From positions 248,001 through 312,000 of the forward strand of contig PMSM01000006.1 of NCBI GenBank assembly GCA_003168335.1: DNA of 64,000 nt, written 5' to 3'. Source of the DNA: Blastocatellia bacterium (GTDB lineage: Bacteria; Acidobacteriota; Blastocatellia; Pyrinomonadales; Pyrinomonadaceae). Under the pieces are notes generated by a model that searched no databases, was not told the DNA's origin, and worked only from the letters and a program-made list of their open reading frames with translations. Shown in pieces: positions 34,713-43,446 of the stretch (position 1 is its first letter; the number at the start of each line of letters is the position of its first letter). Position numbers and translations under genes: made by a program.

Positions 34713-35012
34713 ATGACCTACGTTGTGGTGGAAATGTGCGTTGACTGCAAGTACACCGACTGTGCTGCAGTTTGTCCCGTCGAAGCTTTTCACGAACTGC
34801 CTGATCGTCTTTATATTAACGCCGACACCTGCATCGATTGTGATGCCTGCGTGCCTGAATGTCCGGTCGAAGCGATCTTTGCCGACAACGCTGTGCCCGA
34901 GCAGTATGCGCACTGGACGCAGATCAATATCGATGAAGCGCCGAACTATCCTGTGATCAGCCAGAAAATTCCCGCGCTGCACGGACCCAACTGTTCCGGC
35001 CCGGCAGAGTAA
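34713..35012 (+). CDS. fdxA: 7Fe ferredoxin (3Fe-4S + 4Fe-4S)
   Basis: A 99-residue protein. The cysteines fall at 9, 12, 17, 21 and 40, 43, 46, 50, which match Azotobacter FdI positions 8, 11, 16, 20 and 39, 42, 45, 49. This gives a 3Fe-4S cluster (Cys9, 17, 50) and a 4Fe-4S cluster (Cys21, 40, 43, 46). The C-terminal 45 residues (WTQINIDEAPNYPVISQK) are the usual FdxA extension. Low-potential electron carrier in the cytoplasm. AAAGGAG precedes the ATG. Confidence 0.94.
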   Translation: MTYVVVEMCVDCKYTDCAAVCPVEAFHELPDRLYINADTCIDCDACVPECPVEAIFADNAVPEQYAHWTQINIDEAPNYPVISQKIPALHGPNCSGPAE

Positions 35013-35094
35013 ACGCGCGTTTGTTCGAATCGTGAACTTGAATCTCTGGGATGATTGGAAATGGATCGGCGGGGCTCCGGCCAGCCAGCGCGCT

Positions 35095-35712
35095 TCAGAA
35101 GTCTTCCGAACTGAAATCTTCAAATTCGTGCAAGGCCCGATATGCTTCTTCTGAAGCATACTCAGTGGCTTGCCGTTCCAACGCATGGCGCGCGACCATC
35201 GCATCCACCGGATCGTGCAGCAGCGCTATCAAAAGCGACGCCGGCATTTGCGTCAGGGCCTCTTGCGCCAGCGCGCGCACCACCACGTTGTTCGCCCGCG
35301 CCAACTCACAAACTTCGCTGGGGGCCAGCCGCTCAGACAGCATACCTGCCAAGGCATCCACGCGCGCGTAGTCATTTCGCAGGTGGGCACGCTGAATCAG
35401 TTGGGCAAACACTTCGGCCGATTGCGTCTGCTGAGTCAGGACGCCGGCGCACGCCTCCGCCAGTCGCCGCGCTTCCAACGATGAGTCGCCGGACGGCAAT
35501 CCAGCTGCGACCGTGTGCTCATCCAGCGCAGCCAGAAGCTGGCTCAACTCGTGATCGGCCCGCGGATCATACGGAGTCGACTGCGGAATCTGCATGACGG
35601 AACCCCCGGCCGACGATTTCCAGGCCCGCTCAACCAGGTTGCGGGTAGTCGTGCGCAAGTGGCTCCAAACGCTCGCGACTCGCGGACCAAATTCCTCAAT
35701 CATCATCACCAT
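35095..35712 (-). CDS. hypothetical HEAT-like helical protein
   Basis: A 205-residue soluble protein. The C-terminal two thirds (about 65-195) are paired helices resembling HEAT/ARM repeats (YARVDALAGMLSERLAPSEV, ARANNVVVRALAQEALTQMP). No catalytic motif or signal peptide. Ribosome site GAAGGA just before the ATG at 35712. It is divergent from the Trm112 gene across 167 bases. I do not recognise a named family. Confidence 0.7.
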   Translation of the reverse strand: MVMMIEEFGPRVASVWSHLRTTTRNLVERAWKSSAGGSVMQIPQSTPYDPRADHELSQLLAALDEHTVAAGLPSGDSSLEARRLAEACAGVLTQQTQSAEVFAQLIQRAHLRNDYARVDALAGMLSERLAPSEVCELARANNVVVRALAQEALTQMPASLLIALLHDPVDAMVARHALERQATEYASEEAYRALHEFEDFSSEDF

Positions 35713-35879
35713 AGTTCCTTCGTTCTCGGCGCAGCCGGCTGAAAACTTTCCGCACCAGCGCCTTCGCCCTGAGATTGTACTACATGCGCTACTACAAATC
35801 GGCCAATACTGCTAAGCTTACGCTTTTGGCGCCCGCGTTCCGCGCCTGGGCGAATTGGATTAACTAAGAGGACCCTACG

Positions 35880-36071
35880 ATGCCTATCAGTGAACAATTG
35901 CTCGAGATTCTGGTCTGTCCAGCCTGCCGGGCCCGGGTGGAAATGAAATCTGACGGCAGCGGCTTAAAATGCGCCGAGTGCAAACGCGTCTATCCGATTC
36001 GCGACGACATTCCAGTGATGCTGATTGACGAAGCAAAGATCGAAGATGAACAGCCTGCGGGAAATAATTGA
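35880..36071 (+). CDS. Trm112/YcaR-family zinc-ribbon protein
   Basis: A 63-residue protein of the Trm112 family. Cys13, Cys16, Cys31 and Cys34 (VCPACR, LKCAECK) form the zinc site and RVYPIRDDIPVML is the family hallmark. Trm112-like proteins act as activating partners of methyltransferases, or near LPS genes (YcaR next to lpxK/kdsB in E. coli). AGAGGA precedes the ATG. It overlaps the glycosyltransferase gene by 26 bases, which suggests coupling. Confidence 0.9.
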   Translation: MPISEQLLEILVCPACRARVEMKSDGSGLKCAECKRVYPIRDDIPVMLIDEAKIEDEQPAGNN

Positions 36072-37191
36072 GTCGTCGCCGAGTGTTCGCCATCTCGCCT
36101 TTGCAAACAACCTGGAAGGTGACGAACCCCAGCCACTCGCGCCGGCGCGCTGGGATTGGGCCAGGGTCCGGCGCGTCCTGGTCGTGCGGTTGCGATCGAT
36201 CGGCGACACAGTGCTGACCACGCCTTCGCTGTTTGCCTTGCGCCGGTTCCTGCCAAACACGCAGATAGATATTCTTTTGGAAGATTGGGTAGCGCCCGTA
36301 CTCGATGGCTCGGACCTTGTCGATCGCGTGATCGCGATTGCCGGCGACAGCAAAACTGCCCGCGCGCGCGTCGCACGCGAGCTGCGCGCCTCGCGTTATG
36401 ACGTTGTCTACAACTTGCACGGCGGCACGACCGCCACGCTCTTGACGCGCGCGACCGGCGCCAAACATCGCGTCGGTTTCGAGCACTATCAATACGCCCG
36501 TTTGCACAATCATGTTGCGCCATCGTCTTTGGCAATTTGGCAACGGCCGAGCCTGCATTCAGTCGAGCAACAACTGGCGCTGATCGGCTGGACCGGAGTG
36601 CCGGTCACGGATCGGCCACCAACCCGGCTGGCTGTTACTGAAACCTCTTTGCTTTCGGTTGCTGAAAAACTTCGTGCCGCGGGCTGCGAAGATGTCTCTG
36701 CCGGCAAACCGTTCGCGGTGATTCACCCAACCGCGGCTTTCGACACCAAACAGTGGGCCACGGAAAACTTTGCCCGCGTGGCGGAAGAACTGACCGCGCG
36801 CGGCCTGACACCGATCGTCATCGTCGCGCCAAAAGAAAAACCGGTGGTCGCATCGCTGAGGGAGCAATCGTCTGCCCAAGTCATCGGGCTGAGCGATCTT
36901 TCTTTGCCCGAAGTAACGGCGCTCGCGTCGCGCGCGCGTTTGTTTGTCGGCAATGACAGCGGCATCGCGCACATCGCCGCCGCCGCGGGCGCACCGTGTA
37001 TTGTCGTCTTCGGCTCGTCAAACGTGCTGCACTGGCGGCCCTGGACGACCCGCCCCAGTGAAGTCGTGCGCGAAGAAATGCCCTGCCAGCCGTGTCACGG
37101 TTACTTCTGTGCCGAGTTTGAAAAGCCAGAGTGCATCTTGCGCGTGCCGGTTGCGCGAGTCGTCGGAGCGATTGATCGAATCTTAAGGTAG
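36046..37191 (+). CDS. glycosyltransferase family 9 (heptosyltransferase-like)
   Basis: A 381-residue GT-B protein. ATG at 36046 is preferred over an earlier TTG, though both overlap the Trm112 gene. Visible motifs: VLVVRLRSIGDTVLTTPSLF (about 42-61), the C-terminal VGNDSGIAHIAAAAGAPCIV (about 303-322) and VVFGSSN-like IVVFGSSN. GT9 enzymes transfer ADP-heptose to the LPS inner core. The heptose kinase gene 250 bases downstream supports this. The exact acceptor is unknown. Confidence 0.88.
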   Translation: MNSLREIIESSPSVRHLAFANNLEGDEPQPLAPARWDWARVRRVLVVRLRSIGDTVLTTPSLFALRRFLPNTQIDILLEDWVAPVLDGSDLVDRVIAIAGDSKTARARVARELRASRYDVVYNLHGGTTATLLTRATGAKHRVGFEHYQYARLHNHVAPSSLAIWQRPSLHSVEQQLALIGWTGVPVTDRPPTRLAVTETSLLSVAEKLRAAGCEDVSAGKPFAVIHPTAAFDTKQWATENFARVAEELTARGLTPIVIVAPKEKPVVASLREQSSAQVIGLSDLSLPEVTALASRARLFVGNDSGIAHIAAAAGAPCIVVFGSSNVLHWRPWTTRPSEVVREEMPCQPCHGYFCAEFEKPECILRVPVARVVGAIDRILR

Positions 37192-37195
37192 GAAC

Positions 37196-37429
37196 TGGTA
37201 CTGAACCGCTCGCGGTAGCGAGCGGGTAATCAGCGCGGCAAACATGGTTTCCGATTTTCAATTGAAGCATTGGCGAATACACGCGCTCGCGGACAGCTCG
37301 GCCCGATAAGAGACGACAAGCTCATGGTACACGCGATGCGATTGGGATACAGACGACGCCATGATTGAATCGCGATGCTTTCCTGAGCGACCCGATTACC
37401 CGCTCGCTACCGCGAGCGGTTCTGTACCA
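37196..37429. repeat. long inverted repeat, family G
   Basis: Left arm from TGGTACTGAACCGCTCGCGG (37196) and right arm ending CCGCGAGCGGTTCTGTACCA (37429). Each arm contains its own hairpin (CCGCTCGCGGTAGCGAGCGG). About 35-base arms enclose about 160 bases of non-coding sequence. Confidence 0.85.
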
Positions 37430-37443
37430 AAGCCCTTGAATTC

Positions 37444-38442
37444 ATGACGACCGCCATGACAACTATCGCCAAACAACGTGCCGCCGAGTTACTTAGCGAA
37501 ATCGGCACTCGCAACATCGTCGTGCTCGGGGATGTAATGCTCGACGAGTTCCTCTGGGGCGAGGTCACCAGGATTTCACCGGAAGCGCCGGTCCCGGTGG
37601 TCGACATCCGGCGCGAATCAACGCACCTCGGTGGCGCCGCGAATGTGCTGGCGAATCTGCTCGCCCTGGGGGCGCAAGCTTCGGTCGTCGGGGTGGTCGG
37701 CGACGACTTTGCCGGCGAGAGAATCCGTAGTTCCGTGCGCGCTAAAAGCGCCTTGCAAACAGACGCCGGACTGGTAATCGACACGTCGCGTCCCACCACA
37801 ATCAAGACGCGCATCATCGCTCAGAACCAGATGGTGGTGCGGGCCGACCGCGAACACCGGACTCCCGTTAATGGCCAAACAGAAGATCTGATCATCAGCG
37901 CGGTGAAGGCCGCGATCGAAAATGCCCATGCTCTGATCGTTTCGGACTACGACAAAGGCGTCGTCACGCCGCGCATCTTGTCCGCAGTGTTGCCGGCCGC
38001 TTACGGACGCATACCAGTCCTGATCGATCCAAAGATACGAAACTTTGACGCATATCGTCCGGCAACGCTGGTCACGCCAAACCATCATGAGGCACTGCGC
38101 CTGGCGGGTCTCGAAGAAGATTCTGAGGGCACGCTGCAAACGGCCGCGCAAATGATTCGCGAGCGTTTGGGTTGCGACGCGGTTCTGATCACGCGCGGCG
38201 ATCGCGGCATGATGCTGGTCGAGGGAGACAACGATCCGGTTAATGTCGAGACCGCAGCCCGTGAAGTATTCGACGTCACCGGCGCGGGCGACACAGTGAT
38301 CGCAGTATTGGGAGCGGCGCTGGCCGCCGGTGCCTCGATGGCTGAAGCCGCGGTGCTGGCTAATCACGCCGCGGGAATTGTGGTAGGAAAACTCGGCACG
38401 GCAACGGCAAGTGCGGAAGAAGTTCTCGATTCCATTCAATAG
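37444..38442 (+). CDS. D-glycero-beta-D-manno-heptose-7-phosphate kinase-like (RfaE1)
   Basis: A 332-residue PfkB-family kinase of the RfaE domain I type. Features: GDVMLDEFLWGEVTRISPEA at about 29-48, HLGGAANVLANL, VSDYDKGVVTP and the catalytic VTGAGDTVIA (Asp about 281). Without the C-terminal adenylyltransferase domain it would be RfaE1, which makes heptose-1,7-bisphosphate in the ADP-heptose pathway. It is next to a GT9 gene, consistent with LPS core synthesis. No hldD or hldE2 in the window. Confidence 0.88.
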   Translation: MTTAMTTIAKQRAAELLSEIGTRNIVVLGDVMLDEFLWGEVTRISPEAPVPVVDIRRESTHLGGAANVLANLLALGAQASVVGVVGDDFAGERIRSSVRAKSALQTDAGLVIDTSRPTTIKTRIIAQNQMVVRADREHRTPVNGQTEDLIISAVKAAIENAHALIVSDYDKGVVTPRILSAVLPAAYGRIPVLIDPKIRNFDAYRPATLVTPNHHEALRLAGLEEDSEGTLQTAAQMIRERLGCDAVLITRGDRGMMLVEGDNDPVNVETAAREVFDVTGAGDTVIAVLGAALAAGASMAEAAVLANHAAGIVVGKLGTATASAEEVLDSIQ

Positions 38443-38469
38443 TGATTGATTCAAAAGAGCCGACTTGGC

Positions 38470-38715
38470 GTGGACTCTTCAACAAGTCGGCGTAGCCGAC
38501 GGCAGAGCGTAGCCCCGTACGGAGCGAAGCGGAGTGCGGGCTCAGCAATCAAGAAAAGAACCCAAGCCTGCTTTAGCAGGCGGCAGCGGGTTTGCCTCTT
38601 TCTGTCGCCTGCTAAAGCAGGCTACTTGCATCTCTTTGTCTGTGATACTCCAGGTTCCGCTTCGCTTCACCTGGGGCTATGTTCTGCCGCTTGCTTCGCA
38701 AGCTCGTTCTGAGGT
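38470..38715. repeat. composite repeat region, family F
   Basis: Hairpin words GTCGGCGTAGCCGAC, GCCTGCTTTAGCAGGCGGCAG and its partner CGCCTGCTAAAGCAGGC, then CAGGTTCCGCTTCGCTTCACC and GCTTGCTTCGCAAGC. The same layout is seen at 32403-32700. The gap of 302 bases holds no other feature; the PBP4 start is chosen beyond it. Confidence 0.75.
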
Positions 38716-38744
38716 TTCATTTCAGCTTGATAGGAATAACATTC

Positions 38745-40433
38745 ATGGACCCTGAGGCTCGACGGTTATCGTTCGCTCTCTCTATTGTCGTTGTAATCGC
38801 GTTGTCGATCGTTCAGCCGCTGAGCCTCGCGCAGCCGCAACGCGAGCGACGAGTTGCTGCGACTGAGCCAACGCCGACTCCCACCTCGGCGCCCACCGCC
38901 TCGCCGGCAAGCTCGCGCCCCATTTCGGCCGCGCCCGCACCGCAGACACTCGCTGAGCTGCTCTCGCGCATCCAGGAGGTTGTGCGACAACCCGCACTCG
39001 ATCCCGGTTTCTTCGCCGTCAAGATCGTGTCACTCGACACAGGCAATGTGATCTACGAGCAGAATGCGAACAAGTTTGTGCGACCCGCGTCGAATATGAA
39101 ACTCTACACCGTGGCCGCGGCATTGGATCGACTGACACCGGATTATCACTTCATGACTTCGGTTTACGCGAAGGAAAAAGTAGATGACGGAAAGATCAAG
39201 GGCGACCTGATTATCTACGGTCGCGGCGATTTATCGATTGCGGCGCGGTTCAATGATGGAGATTACTTCAAAGGCATAAACGATCTGGCCGATCGCATTG
39301 TCGCCGCCGGAGTGAAGCGCGTTAAGGGCGATCTGGTTGGCGATGAAAGCTATTTCAATGGCACGCCACTCGGCGGTGGATGGGAGTGGGAAGACTTGCA
39401 GTGGGCGGACGGCGCGCAGGTAAGCGCGCTTACGATCAACGACAATGTGATCGACGTGACGGTGAAGCCGGGTGAGAAGCCGGGCGCGCCGCTGGTTATT
39501 ACCACCGCACCCGGGCCCTTCATTGCGATTGCAAATCGTGGCACGACGTCAGCGCGAGGTGGGAAGAGCGATCTGCGACTTTATCGCGCGGTCGGAGCAA
39601 ATGTTCTGGAGATTTCAGGAGGCTTGCCGGTCGGCGATAACGGTTTTGAAGGCAAAGTTGCGATTCCCGATCCGGCTCTGGCTTTTGTGACGATGTTGCG
39701 TGACGCGCTCGTGAAGCGTGGCGTGAAAGTCGATGGCCGGTTGCGGACAATCGATGTGCGTTCCGGGACGAGCATCGTCCCGGATCCCTGGCCACCTCTG
39801 ATGCAACTGAACTTCGTTCCACAGTCACAACTGACCGAAATCGCCAGTATTCAATCGCCACCCTTTGGCCTGATCGCAGCGCAAACACTAAAGCCAAGTC
39901 AGAACCTTTACACTGAATTGATCCTGCGAACTCTGGGAAAGCAGATCAGAACCCTCCCTGCTGAGCAGATAGAAGGTCCTCTTCACACGGGCCGGACCAG
40001 TGAAGAGGCGGGCCTGATAGAAGTCAGAGACTTCCTGCGTCAGGCGGGCGTCAGCGAAAGCGAACTGGTAATAAACGACGGGTCAGGTCTTTCGCGTAAC
40101 GACATGATCACGGCGAACGCCACCGTGCAGTTGCTCACTTTCATGTCGAAGCATCGCTACTTCGCCACGTTCCGCGACGCGCTGCCGATTGCCGGCGTTG
40201 ACGGCACCTTGCGAACCCGCATGAGAGGCACGCCCGCCGAGGGCAACCTGCGCGCGAAAACCGGCTCGCTCAGTTCCGTCGCGTCGTTATCGGGTTATGT
40301 CACTACCGCGGCAGGCGAGCATCTGGTCTTTTCGATGATGCTCAATAATTACCCGTCCGCCAGTGCGGTGCGCCGAGATTCAATCGACGCGATCGCGATC
40401 CTGCTCGCTTCGTTTGCGGGCAGGTCGCAGTAG
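38745..40433 (+). CDS. dacB: D-alanyl-D-alanine carboxypeptidase, PBP4/S13 type
   Basis: A 562-residue protein. ATG at 38745 follows TAGGA, lies outside the repeat, and begins a signal peptide. Active-site motifs of S13: SNMK (in RPASNMKLYTVAAAL), SGLSRND and KTGSLSS. The segment between the first two holds the family's large inserted domain. It removes the terminal D-Ala of peptidoglycan stem peptides or cuts cross-links, in the periplasm. The Pro/Thr-rich stretch after the signal (about 25-60) is a flexible linker. Confidence 0.92.
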   Translation: MDPEARRLSFALSIVVVIALSIVQPLSLAQPQRERRVAATEPTPTPTSAPTASPASSRPISAAPAPQTLAELLSRIQEVVRQPALDPGFFAVKIVSLDTGNVIYEQNANKFVRPASNMKLYTVAAALDRLTPDYHFMTSVYAKEKVDDGKIKGDLIIYGRGDLSIAARFNDGDYFKGINDLADRIVAAGVKRVKGDLVGDESYFNGTPLGGGWEWEDLQWADGAQVSALTINDNVIDVTVKPGEKPGAPLVITTAPGPFIAIANRGTTSARGGKSDLRLYRAVGANVLEISGGLPVGDNGFEGKVAIPDPALAFVTMLRDALVKRGVKVDGRLRTIDVRSGTSIVPDPWPPLMQLNFVPQSQLTEIASIQSPPFGLIAAQTLKPSQNLYTELILRTLGKQIRTLPAEQIEGPLHTGRTSEEAGLIEVRDFLRQAGVSESELVINDGSGLSRNDMITANATVQLLTFMSKHRYFATFRDALPIAGVDGTLRTRMRGTPAEGNLRAKTGSLSSVASLSGYVTTAAGEHLVFSMMLNNYPSASAVRRDSIDAIAILLASFAGRSQ

Positions 40434-40436
40434 CGG

Positions 40437-40545
40437 GAGCGCAGGCATCTTGCCTGCGGTTCGCGGACATCCTGTCCGCACTCTGCCACCCGCTTGGTAC
40501 CGCAGCGGTTCCGTACCGTTGGCGTCGTTTGCGGACGCATCGCAG
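40437..40545. repeat. stacked short hairpins
   Basis: GCAGGCATCTTGCCTGC, GCGGACATCCTGTCCGC and GGTACCGCAGCGGTTCCGTACC occur back to back after the dacB stop. They share words with the families at 37196 and 30175. Confidence 0.65.
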
Positions 40546-40582
40546 TAGTGAGATTATTCCTCACCCATGCAAGGAGGCTCCA

Positions 40583-41095
40583 ATGGCAGTCGAAAACATC
40601 ATCGGAAGTTGGCAGGAAGTTCGCGCGGGCTTGATTGATGAGGCCGCCCAGATCCCTGCGGATCAATTCTCGTTTCAGCCGGCGGCCAATACGCGTTCGA
40701 TCAAGCAACTTCTCCAGCACCTGGTTGAGTCACAGAAACTATTGATTGGCGAGGCGTGCCGTCCGGATACGAATTTGATGCGCGGCTCCTTTGCCGAGCA
40801 AATCAAACACTATGCGCCGGACGTCAGAAACATTGACAACAAGGATGGGTTGCTGAATCTGCTCCGCGCGAGCATGGATGAATCCGGCGCGCAGTTGCTG
40901 GCCTGCGGCGACGAATTGAGAAAGACGATGAAGCGCTTTGACGGCAAGGAGATGACGAAGCTCGCTTTTCTTTCGTTCGCCATCGCGCACGAAATGTATC
41001 ATCGCGGACAACTCACCGTTTACGAGCGGCTGCTGGGTATCGAGCCGGCACTGACGCAGCGATTTCGAAAAGCTTTCGGCGAAACGCCGCCATAA
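40583..41095 (+). CDS. DinB-family protein
   Basis: A 170-residue four-helix protein of the DinB/YfiT fold. ATG at 40583 has AAGGAGG 6 bases upstream. The metal-site histidines of the fold are seen as LLQHLVES (about residue 47) and HEMYHRGQLTVY (about 139-143). DinB proteins are metal-binding, and many act as thiol transferases or are of unknown role. It is not linked to DNA repair here. Cytoplasmic. Confidence 0.88.
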   Translation: MAVENIIGSWQEVRAGLIDEAAQIPADQFSFQPAANTRSIKQLLQHLVESQKLLIGEACRPDTNLMRGSFAEQIKHYAPDVRNIDNKDGLLNLLRASMDESGAQLLACGDELRKTMKRFDGKEMTKLAFLSFAIAHEMYHRGQLTVYERLLGIEPALTQRFRKAFGETPP

Positions 41096-41208
41096 TTTGG
41101 ACTGCGGCGGCTGGACGCCGCTTTTGTCCTACTTCGTCACTTTTTCAGCTAACTTTGTGTTTTGACAGAGACCGAATCCAAAGCGGCGTCAAGCCGCCGC
41201 ACTCCAAA
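41096..41208. repeat. inverted repeat abutting the dapF start
   Basis: Left arm TTTGGACTGCGGCGGCTGGA (41096 on) and right arm AAGCCGCCGCACTCCAAA ending at 41208. The ATG of the DapF gene is at 41209, so the repeat forms the entire leader and supplies or destroys any ribosome site. No canonical site is visible. Confidence 0.8.
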
Positions 41209-42066
41209 ATGCATCCACGGTTCACCAAATTTCACGGCTACGGTAACGACTACCTCGTCTTCGAAGCGGCGCAGCTTGCCGGCATCGACGACCTGGGTCA
41301 GTTTGCGAAGCGCGTCTGTAATCGGCATTACGGCGCGGGTGCAGATGGCATCGCCATCGCGGCTGCATCCGAAGAAAGCAGTTCGGACTTTCAAGTCCGG
41401 ATCTTCAATCCCGACGGTAGTGAAGCCGGCATGTCGGGCAACGGCACGCGCTGCGCCGCCTCTTACCTGTTCTTTCACAACCTCTGGTCGAATGATCTGC
41501 TAAGACTGCAAACGCGCAACGGCATCAAGCGCTATCACCTGCTCGAGCGTTCCGCCGCTGGATCGTTTTTGTTTCAGTCTGAATTGGGCCAACCGAGACT
41601 GGATAACACTTCGATCCCGATGTTGACGGACGAACCGCTTGAGCGCGTGATTGATTATCCGCTCGCAATCGGCGATGAGACTCTTCGCGTGACTGCTTTG
41701 CAGATGGGCAATCCCAATTGCTGCATTTTCGTCGACGATTTCCGTCGCGTTGACTGGCGCCGCCTCGGTCCTTTGATCGAGAACCACCCGCGGTTTCCTG
41801 AGCGCACCAATGTTATCTTTATTCGCGTTCGCGATCGGGAAAACATCGAAGAGCGCCTGTGGGAACGCGGCGTGGGCGAAACCGAAAGTTCAGGTACCTG
41901 TTCCTGCGCGGCGGTCGTCGCTGCGGTAATTAACGACCAGACAGATCGGCGCGTGAACGTGCACGCCCCGGGCGGTGTGATTCCCATTGAGTGGCGCGAT
42001 GATGGCGAAGTTGTGCTGACGGGTCGCGCGGACGTTATTTACAGCGGCGAATGGCTGGCCGGTTAG
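41209..42066 (+). CDS. DapF-like protein lacking the catalytic cysteines
   Basis: A 285-residue protein with the DapF fold: HGYGNDYLVFE at the N-terminus, IFNPDGSEAGMSGNGTRC and GVGETESSGTCSCAAV near residue 223. Against E. coli DapF the two proton-relay cysteines (Cys73 and Cys217) are both Ser (Ser76 and Ser228) and the GNPHC histidine is Asn170; Glu224 remains. In DapF, the epimerase interconverting LL- and meso-diaminopimelate, both cysteines are needed. So this may be a variant racemase or epimerase using Ser, or not an active epimerase at all. ATG is fixed by the upstream repeat. Confidence 0.8.
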   Translation: MHPRFTKFHGYGNDYLVFEAAQLAGIDDLGQFAKRVCNRHYGAGADGIAIAAASEESSSDFQVRIFNPDGSEAGMSGNGTRCAASYLFFHNLWSNDLLRLQTRNGIKRYHLLERSAAGSFLFQSELGQPRLDNTSIPMLTDEPLERVIDYPLAIGDETLRVTALQMGNPNCCIFVDDFRRVDWRRLGPLIENHPRFPERTNVIFIRVRDRENIEERLWERGVGETESSGTCSCAAVVAAVINDQTDRRVNVHAPGGVIPIEWRDDGEVVLTGRADVIYSGEWLAG

Positions 42067-42129
42067 TTGTTCTTAGGATTTAGTTCGCAAAGGAACTGTC
42101 AGAGATTGAGAAGCACACGCAAAACATTC

Positions 42130-43422
42130 ATGAGACGCAAAATCTTCATATGCTCGATCGCGCTCCTTTTCTTAGCACCGTCTTTGCCCGGCTGTGCGCG
42201 AAAGGTCGTTAAAGAACCTCCGGTCGAGGTCAAGACCGAACCACCAAAACCCACGAGCTTGCCATTTTGGCTCGGCAATCCCGAACGGACCTTCTATGGT
42301 ACCGGCCCCTGGAAAAGCGGGCCGTTGAAGATCGTCTGGGAAGTAAAGACCGGATCGATCAGCGGCCAGTTTCATAAAGATCCGTGGGGCGGCACGTCGT
42401 GGCCCGGTCAACCATCCGTCGAAGGTGACCGCGTCTATTTCCCCTCCGCGGACGGCAACACCTATTGTCTGAACCGAGCAGACGGCAGCGTGATCTGGAA
42501 GTTCAAAGCGAAGGACAGCCAGAAATCAACCCCCACCATCGTCGGCGATCGGATCATCAACAGCGGTCTGGATCATCACGTTTATTGTCTTAACAAAGCC
42601 GACGGCACTTTGATTTGGGACTATCAAACGGGTTTTGAGGTCGACGGATCCGCGGCCGTGGTCGGTGACCGCATCTATTTTGGCGGCGAGGATAAGAGTT
42701 TCTATTGCCTGTCGCTCGCTGATGGCAAGCTCATCTATAAGATCCCGGATGTGGGCTCGGACGAGGGCAGTGTCACCTACAAAGATGGCCGCGTCTATCT
42801 CGGCACCGAGCAGTTTTATCTTTTCTGTTTCAACGCTGACGATGGCAAGATCATCTGGAAGTCGCTGATCGGCGCGGACTCCGACTCAACCCCCGCGGTC
42901 GCCAACGGCATGGTTTACACCGCGGCCGAAGACGGCGTCGTGCGCGCGTACAATCAATCGGACGGCAAGTTGGTATGGCAATACACGACCGAAGGCGGGC
43001 ATTACGGCAGAGGGAGCGAAAGCATCGGCATCTGGGCCAGCCCCATTTTCTATGACGGAAAGATTTATATCGGCGCCAGCGATGGTTACATGCATTGCCT
43101 GAGCGCAGACAAGGGCGAATTGATCTGGCGCTACAAGGCGCATGGCCCGATCTGGGGCACGTCTCCAATCGTCGATGGGCGCGTGGTGTTCGGCGACAAG
43201 GCCGGTTGGATTCATATGCTCTCAGCCGAAGATGGCAAACAGTTTTCCGAGATTAAGATTGGCGACAACATCAACTCAACTCCGGCGGTTTTCGACGGCC
43301 GCATCTATATTGGAGCGTTTAATGGAAAGCTGTATTGTCTGGAGGAAGATGAGACTGCGCCAAAAGAAGCTGCCAGCCCGTCGCCGTCGCCACCCATTAA
43401 ACGGCATCGGTCCAGAAAGTGA
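42130..43422 (+). CDS. PQQ-like beta-propeller lipoprotein
   Basis: A 430-residue protein. ATG at 42130 begins a signal with lipobox LPGC; a TTG 21 codons upstream would hide it. The rest is a seven- to eight-bladed propeller of PQQ-like repeats, each ending in DGSVIWKFKA / DGTLIWDY / DGKLIYKI type W-motifs, with recurring YCLN(K/R)ADG. It resembles BamB-like and quinoprotein-like scaffolds. No catalytic Glu/Asp pair for a dehydrogenase is evident, so a protein-scaffold role is likely. The C-terminus is Ser/Pro-rich. Confidence 0.88.
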   Translation: MRRKIFICSIALLFLAPSLPGCARKVVKEPPVEVKTEPPKPTSLPFWLGNPERTFYGTGPWKSGPLKIVWEVKTGSISGQFHKDPWGGTSWPGQPSVEGDRVYFPSADGNTYCLNRADGSVIWKFKAKDSQKSTPTIVGDRIINSGLDHHVYCLNKADGTLIWDYQTGFEVDGSAAVVGDRIYFGGEDKSFYCLSLADGKLIYKIPDVGSDEGSVTYKDGRVYLGTEQFYLFCFNADDGKIIWKSLIGADSDSTPAVANGMVYTAAEDGVVRAYNQSDGKLVWQYTTEGGHYGRGSESIGIWASPIFYDGKIYIGASDGYMHCLSADKGELIWRYKAHGPIWGTSPIVDGRVVFGDKAGWIHMLSAEDGKQFSEIKIGDNINSTPAVFDGRIYIGAFNGKLYCLEEDETAPKEAASPSPSPPIKRHRSRK

Positions 43423-43446
43423 CGTCAGGCATCTGATTACCGACCA

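Noticed and set aside
37618-38454. 278-codon frame antisense to the heptose kinase gene
   Set aside because: Complement of a well-defined PfkB kinase; no motif.
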